From the NCBI RefSeq assembly GCF_000007905.1, contig NC_004917.1:992001-1056000 (forward strand): a stretch of 64,000 nt of DNA. The letters run 5' to 3'. Below are positions 59,483 through 64,000 of this stretch, one piece after another (position 1 is the first letter of the stretch; each line of letters begins with the position of its first letter). The notes under the pieces were generated by a model. The model saw only the letters and a list, made by a program, of their open reading frames with translations, was not told where the DNA came from and searched no databases. The DNA comes from Helicobacter hepaticus ATCC 51449. Lineage in GTDB: Bacteria > Campylobacterota > Campylobacteria > Campylobacterales > Helicobacteraceae. The translations under genes and the position numbers were made by a program.

Positions 59483-60709
59483 TTATTGCAGTTTATTTAG
59501 CTCATAATAGAGCTTATCAGCCACAAGCTTATAGCCATTAGGTAGCAAATGCACATCAGCTTTTGCTAAATTTGCCTCCTCCCATTTCTTTTTGCCCCCA
59601 CTTTGATTGATAAAATCCTCCATATCAAAAAGCAATGTTTGCTTTTGTTTAGCAAGTTTAGCAATAGCAGTTTTTACTGCAGGAGCGTTTTTTGTTATCC
59701 TATACACAGCTTTTTTACGCTTTTTGGCAGAAACTTTTTGCACCACAGGTGGCGGAGAGATGAGCAAAATACTTGCTTGCGGGTTGCTCTGCCTGATTAA
59801 ATCAATAAATGCACCATAATTTTTTAAAAAAATACTCTCATTAAAATTATCATATAGCGCATCATTTGACCCATAACAGAGCACAACCAAATCCGCAGGA
59901 AGCATACTCATTTGATGTTTTAAAAGTTCTTTATCCCATTTGAGCCAAATATCAGAACGAGCACCATTTATGCCAAGATTTTCAACAATATTATTTACAC
60001 CCTGTTGCTCATAAATAAAAAACCCGCCAAAAAGCACCTTTTCATTGAGTGCGCGAATATTGATAGGATAATGCAATTTAAGAGGGAGAATCTGCCATAT
60101 AAAAGGGCGTTTGGCATTAATAATAAATCGTTGATTCTTAGCATCTTCAATGATAATAGCTTTTTCTTTATTGGGTGCTTTGAAAATAATTTTGCTTAGC
60201 ATTTCTTGTGTAGATTGTGTTTGTGGCGTGAGTGTAATATGAGCAGGCAATTCCACAGGTTTAGCTACCACTCCGCCCATAGGATATTCATCAAGCTCGT
60301 GCAGGCGGGAATTAAGTATTTCAAAATTATTGCTTTCATATTTAAGAGTGAGATTTTGATGATAATTAGGATACATTGGATACACAAATCCAATTGAGTG
60401 ATTTTTAAAAAGTAGCCCACGCAAACGATGAGAAATAAAATCCCCCGCAATATGAGAATCTCCAAAGATACGAATGATAAGATTCTCCCTTTTTTTGAGT
60501 TTTGCTATAAGCTCTGCGGGTGATTGTTGTTGATAATTTATAATACCACTCGTGGATTCTAAGAGTTTTTTACTCTTTGGTATTATTGAGGGCTTTTGAA
60601 CTTGTTTTGGCTCACTCAATTCTTTGGCAATAGCCTTAAGAGGATAATCCACGCCTTGCGATAAGCAAAAGCTTATACATAATCCTACTAATATCCTCCA
60701 TATCCACAT
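59483..60709 (-). CDS. Exported SGNH/GDSL hydrolase (peptidoglycan O-acetylation locus)
   Basis: 408 residues from ATG at 60709, which has TAGGAGAACTTAAG upstream; the 60742 start overlaps the previous gene. Signal anchor WIWRILVGLCISFCLSQG. The SGNH blocks are IIRIFGDSHIAGDF (Ser in GDSH), VLCYGSNDALYDN (Asn) and KADVHLLPNGYKL (Asp-His). It could be an O-acetylpeptidoglycan esterase or a transferase of the PatB/Ape type. It is the third gene of an MBOAT-SGNH-SGNH operon. The exact direction of reaction cannot be told from sequence. Confidence 0.78.
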   Translation of the reverse strand: MWIWRILVGLCISFCLSQGVDYPLKAIAKELSEPKQVQKPSIIPKSKKLLESTSGIINYQQQSPAELIAKLKKRENLIIRIFGDSHIAGDFISHRLRGLLFKNHSIGFVYPMYPNYHQNLTLKYESNNFEILNSRLHELDEYPMGGVVAKPVELPAHITLTPQTQSTQEMLSKIIFKAPNKEKAIIIEDAKNQRFIINAKRPFIWQILPLKLHYPINIRALNEKVLFGGFFIYEQQGVNNIVENLGINGARSDIWLKWDKELLKHQMSMLPADLVVLCYGSNDALYDNFNESIFLKNYGAFIDLIRQSNPQASILLISPPPVVQKVSAKKRKKAVYRITKNAPAVKTAIAKLAKQKQTLLFDMEDFINQSGGKKKWEEANLAKADVHLLPNGYKLVADKLYYELNKLQ

Positions 60710-60732
60710 CTTAAGTTCTCCTAGCCCCTGTT

Positions 60733-62097
60733 TTACTCCCACAAATGCTCCTTTATTTGATACTCTACATCTTGTGCAGGCAAAGAATGTATTGAATCCT
60801 CTTGCACATCTAACTCTTTGACTTGTGGGATAATCTCAAGTGCATTGAGAAAAATATTTGCCATAATTTGATAACCACGCGCTGTAAAATGCACACCATC
60901 ATCAATGCGCACCTGCACACTCTTGCCATTTGCATTTTTGATAAAAGCAGAATATTTCCCTCCTTGAGTAATAATGCCATTACTTTGCAAAAAATACTCG
61001 CCCTCTTCTTTTACAACGCGTTCATACAAACTATTCAAATACACAATCTTATCATTGAGGGATTTTGAGCTTACCGATGGCACTTCATACCACACTACTC
61101 GCGCACCATAGCTATGAGCGACATTTAAAATCTCCTCAATGCGTTGGATATAAGTCTCCTCCCAACGCACGCTTTTAAAAGAAATATTTTTCATACCCCA
61201 AGGATCATTTGCGCCCAAAAGCACAACTACAAGGGCAATATCAGGGTTTTTAGCAAAAGTATCTTTAAGGGCTGCCTCCCAATTAAAATAATGTTTGTAA
61301 GTTAGTCCTGTGCTATGTTTGCTAAGATTTATCCCGCGCAAATTCACTTTTTTAAAAGTTTTAAGCACATAAGGTGCCACTCCTTGCATCATAGAATCTC
61401 CAATAAGCAATACCGATGAGCCCTCATCAATAGGTATGCGTGGATTATTTATCGGACGAATAGGTGTATAACTTTCTTGAGCGGTGGAGCTTGGCTGTTC
61501 AATGGGTGGCTTTTTGACAGGTGGTGGTATAGTTTGAGTAGTTTGTGCGGGTGGATTTACAGAAATAGATGGAGTTTCAAGAGGCGGTGTCTGCAAATAC
61601 TCTGAATCTTTAGGCAAATGCCCTATATCTTTGGGCGGAAGGGACTTGGTAGATTCATTAGAATTTTGTGAGGCAGGATTCTCATTGGCGTGTAATGTGG
61701 GGTGAGATATGGGAGGATTTTTTGGTTTGGGCTTAGGGTTTGAAGTATTATTTGTATTATGCTTGGATTTTTTTCGTTGAGAATCTTTATTTGCAGGTGC
61801 ATTCTTTTTATTTTGCTTATCGTTTTTTTCTTGTGCAAAAGTAAGATTATCAAAAGTAAATATATTCTTGCGCACTTGTTCAAGTGATTGTGTAAGATTA
61901 TCAGCATACACAAATAGTGCATTATCTTCAAGCATAATACGTTCATACAATCCACTCAAAACCTGGACAAAAGGATAGGGGGATTCTGTAAAATTATGGT
62001 ATTGTTGCTCAACGTAGATAATAATTGAGCTATGCAATGTAATCAAAAGCTGCATAAGAGTTGCAAACGCGATAAATACAAATTTCGCCTCTTTCAC
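60733..62097 (-). CDS. Membrane-anchored SGNH hydrolase (DUF459-type)
   Basis: 454 residues. N-terminal membrane helix (FVFIAFATLMQLLITLHSS), then a lysine/asparagine- and proline-rich spacer of about 110 residues (NNTSNPKPKPKNPPISHP), then the SGNH domain: VLLIGDSMMQGVAPYVLK, VVVLLGANDPWGMKN and DGVHFTARGYQIM, all catalytic positions kept. It starts right after the MBOAT stop. In peptidoglycan O-acetylation, such a protein takes acetyl from the MBOAT exporter and passes it to muramic acid (PatB role); the long spacer would reach the wall. Confidence 0.78.
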   Translation of the reverse strand: MKEAKFVFIAFATLMQLLITLHSSIIIYVEQQYHNFTESPYPFVQVLSGLYERIMLEDNALFVYADNLTQSLEQVRKNIFTFDNLTFAQEKNDKQNKKNAPANKDSQRKKSKHNTNNTSNPKPKPKNPPISHPTLHANENPASQNSNESTKSLPPKDIGHLPKDSEYLQTPPLETPSISVNPPAQTTQTIPPPVKKPPIEQPSSTAQESYTPIRPINNPRIPIDEGSSVLLIGDSMMQGVAPYVLKTFKKVNLRGINLSKHSTGLTYKHYFNWEAALKDTFAKNPDIALVVVLLGANDPWGMKNISFKSVRWEETYIQRIEEILNVAHSYGARVVWYEVPSVSSKSLNDKIVYLNSLYERVVKEEGEYFLQSNGIITQGGKYSAFIKNANGKSVQVRIDDGVHFTARGYQIMANIFLNALEIIPQVKELDVQEDSIHSLPAQDVEYQIKEHLWE

Positions 62098-63510
62098 TTA
62101 AAAACTCGCATAGATAAAATTAGGTATGCCAGAGGGCATCATTACAATAATGAGCGTAAAAATAATGCTAAGCACAAAAGGTTTTATGAACCACGGGATA
62201 AAGCTTAACATCTTTTGACATAAATTCATACTCCCACGCATCAATGGATAAAATATAAAGATAATAAAAAACCCGCCAAGCACCCATAGAGTATATTGAG
62301 GCAAAGGAAATGTAAAGTTTTGATAAAACGCAAGAAAAAAGCTCTTTGTCTCATCAAGCGAATGATAAAAAAAGAAAATCCAACAAAAACTCACAAATAT
62401 AAAAGTCAAAAATGAACCTACAAAAGGTAGAAAATCAAAGTTTATACGCAGAGCCTTAAGACAATTAAGCCATATTATCCCAAATCCGTGTAAAAGCCCC
62501 CAAATGAGAAAATTCAAAGTATTTCCGTGCCACAATCCAGAAAGCCCAAAGGCGATAAGGACAAAAAATTGTGTGCTTATAAACCCTCTTTGATTTCCAC
62601 CAAGTGGGATATAGATATAATCCCTTATAAAAGTAGAGAGGCTTATATGCCACCTATTCCAAAAATCTTTAAGATTCTTCGCCATATAAGGCATATTAAA
62701 ATTAGGGGGCAAACTAAAGCCCAACATAAGTGCAAATGCACTTACAAGGTGAATATAGCCGCTAAAATCACAATAAATCTGCACACTATATGCCAAAATA
62801 CCACTCAAAAGCTCAAGGCTATGATATTCAAAGGGTGCACTTAGGATTGGTTGAGAATAGATGCCAAGATAATTTGCGATGAATGCCTTTTTGATTACAC
62901 CAAAAAGCACAAGTGTAATAATCAAATCAATAGAACCAAAAGTACGCGATGCGTGATATTGCGCAAAGAAAAACTGACTTCGCATAATCGGACCTGCGAG
63001 AAATGTAGCAAAAAATGAAAGATAAGTCGCTAAGCCCACGAAGCTTTCGAGCGCAGGATTGCCTTCTTCATAATAAGTATCTCGCACAAGATTCTTACCT
63101 GTTTCATATACGCAGCGCAAATAAGTAATGGAAGCAAAGGTATAAAAGCTAAGCCCTAAGGGAAAAATAACATCTACCTCAAAAAAATCAAGTCCCATAA
63201 ATTCAAGCAGTAAATCAACTTCATCTTTGATGCTTGCATAATATTTAAAAAAACAAAGAATAGCAATCACAAGACTTACACAACCAAGAAAAATAAAGCG
63301 GTAGCGGGTGCTATCAATAAAAAGTGCAAGAAAATGCACAAAACAAGTATAACAAAATACCACTAGTGCGAAATATGGGCTAAAAAGATAAATAACACAA
63401 TAATTAAATGCTAAAAGCGCAAGATTCTGTAATGTGTGGGATTTGATTAACCAATAGAACACAAAAAATACAAGGAGAAGCAAACTAAATTCAAGTGAAA
63501 AAAAACTCAT
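62098..63510 (-). CDS. MBOAT-family O-acyltransferase (PatA/AlgI-like)
   Basis: 470 residues, about eleven membrane segments. The MBOAT signature is clear: FWNRWHISLSTFIRDYIYIP, then GLWHGNTLNFLIWGLLHGF with the essential His. PatA/AlgI proteins move acetyl groups across the inner membrane for alginate or peptidoglycan acetylation. Two SGNH proteins follow in the same operon and no alginate genes are near, so O-acetylation of peptidoglycan is the best inference. The start is at 63510; upstream 160 bases carry no gene. Confidence 0.85.
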   Translation of the reverse strand: MSFFSLEFSLLLLVFFVFYWLIKSHTLQNLALLAFNYCVIYLFSPYFALVVFCYTCFVHFLALFIDSTRYRFIFLGCVSLVIAILCFFKYYASIKDEVDLLLEFMGLDFFEVDVIFPLGLSFYTFASITYLRCVYETGKNLVRDTYYEEGNPALESFVGLATYLSFFATFLAGPIMRSQFFFAQYHASRTFGSIDLIITLVLFGVIKKAFIANYLGIYSQPILSAPFEYHSLELLSGILAYSVQIYCDFSGYIHLVSAFALMLGFSLPPNFNMPYMAKNLKDFWNRWHISLSTFIRDYIYIPLGGNQRGFISTQFFVLIAFGLSGLWHGNTLNFLIWGLLHGFGIIWLNCLKALRINFDFLPFVGSFLTFIFVSFCWIFFFYHSLDETKSFFLAFYQNFTFPLPQYTLWVLGGFFIIFIFYPLMRGSMNLCQKMLSFIPWFIKPFVLSIIFTLIIVMMPSGIPNFIYASF

Positions 63511-63671
63511 ACTCCTGCGCTATCCTTTTGTGTGGAATCTTGTAGTGTTTTTTTGAAATTACAACTTACTTGTAGCTTCATTATCGCTAAAAATTATAGC
63601 ACACAAAGCTAATCCTGCGGTCAAAAGATTTTTATGAAATCTCAAATATATAAAAATCTGTTACAGATAAA

Positions 63672-64000
63672 TCATATTGCAAAAAATTGCTCTTCAATCT
63701 CATAAGGCAGTGAAGCTAAAAAACTCTCTCCTCTTTTTTGCCTTAAGGCTTCTTTTGTTTTTCTTACCACATATTCCTTGAGGCAGCTTTTTTCATAAAG
63801 GCTATCATAAACTTTTGGAGAAAAATAGGGCATACTTGTCAAAGTCGCTGCGCAAATACGCTTTTTGAATGGAATTTTAAAAAGAGTTCCACCAAATTTT
63901 GTATGTGTATATGCCCCCAGTGGATGAATAATAAATTTATCAGGATCACTTAGAGGAATTCGAACATAACCAATGGAAAATCGGCTCAAACCAACCTCTC
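63672..64000 (-). CDS. C-terminal part of an unidentified protein (cut by window edge)
   Basis: The frame is open through the right window edge, so only the last 109 or so residues are seen. They read GYVRIPLSDPDKFIIHPLG, AYTHTKFGGTLFKIPFKKRI, then PYFSPKVYDSLYEKSCLKEY and an Arg/Lys-rich helix. No signal or membrane segment is present in this part. No family was recognised. The putative TTG start inside the frame is not trusted. Confidence 0.6.
   Translation of the reverse strand, partial: EVGLSRFSIGYVRIPLSDPDKFIIHPLGAYTHTKFGGTLFKIPFKKRICAATLTSMPYFSPKVYDSLYEKSCLKEYVVRKTKEALRQKRGESFLASLPYEIEEQFFAI

Noticed and set aside
1-64000. CRISPR arrays, tRNA or rRNA genes, transposases, integrases
   Set aside because: No regularly spaced repeats, no cloverleaf-like or rRNA sequence, and no DDE or tyrosine-recombinase motifs were found when reading through gaps and genes.

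Overview
The window reads as chromosomal DNA of a Helicobacter, most likely an enterohepatic species. It is AT-rich. The core genes have epsilonproteobacterial character: FlhB, MobA, MoaA, futalosine-pathway MqnE, a FixI/CcoI copper ATPase, and a dnaX-tsaE-lptB-rpoN operon arranged as in H. pylori. No rRNA, tRNA, CRISPR array, transposase or phage structural gene was seen.

Layout. Positions 1-9.7 kb are core: minC (partial) and an M23 peptidase, flhB-mobA, moaA, mqnE-ccoI and a Cj0069-family ATP-grasp-like gene. Positions 9.7-47 kb are an accessory region. It carries an UPF1-like helicase, a two-gene DUF262 (GmrSD-like) cassette with a broken third gene, a DNA methyltransferase-HerA-NurA operon, an HNH/adenine-methylase Type II R-M pair, and a second DUF262/DUF1524 gene next to an EVE protein, a mini zinc-ribbon ORF and an ANT(6)-like enzyme. 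Between these sit stress and detoxification genes: two Tat-exported aldo/keto reductases, flavodoxin, a hydrolase, AlkC-like repair with VOC and TetR, HxlR with an oxidoreductase, DoxX, GyrI-like, ClbS/DfsB, Vat/CatB acetyltransferase, Ogt and TfoX-N. Positions 47-64 kb are core again: glyS with an ABC-2 permease, tsf-rpsB, rpoN-lptB-tsaE-dnaX, a TRIC/UPF0126 protein, flgG behind a sigma-54 promoter, and an MBOAT-SGNH-SGNH cell-wall acetylation operon.

The accessory region is a mosaic with visible scars. There are short remnants of aldo/keto reductase genes at four places, a ClbS fragment carrying a C12A9 tract, an EVE-gene fragment, and a possible transporter tail. Four copies of one promoter block occur. 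Three have a 19-bp -35/-10 spacer, the hallmark of MerR-family control, and the fourth is damaged by an A9G11 tract. This suggests that dispersed paralogues served as recombination points for gene insertion and loss.

The best candidates for something new are the methyltransferase-HerA-NurA operon (24.4-29.0 kb), whose nuclease carries an inserted zinc ribbon; the DUF262 pair with its coupled small third gene (15.0-19.3 kb); and the dispersed MerR-type promoter/AKR-scar network. The heptamer AGATTCT/AGAATCT is also strikingly frequent throughout. Family assignments rest on motif recognition by eye, since no database search was possible.
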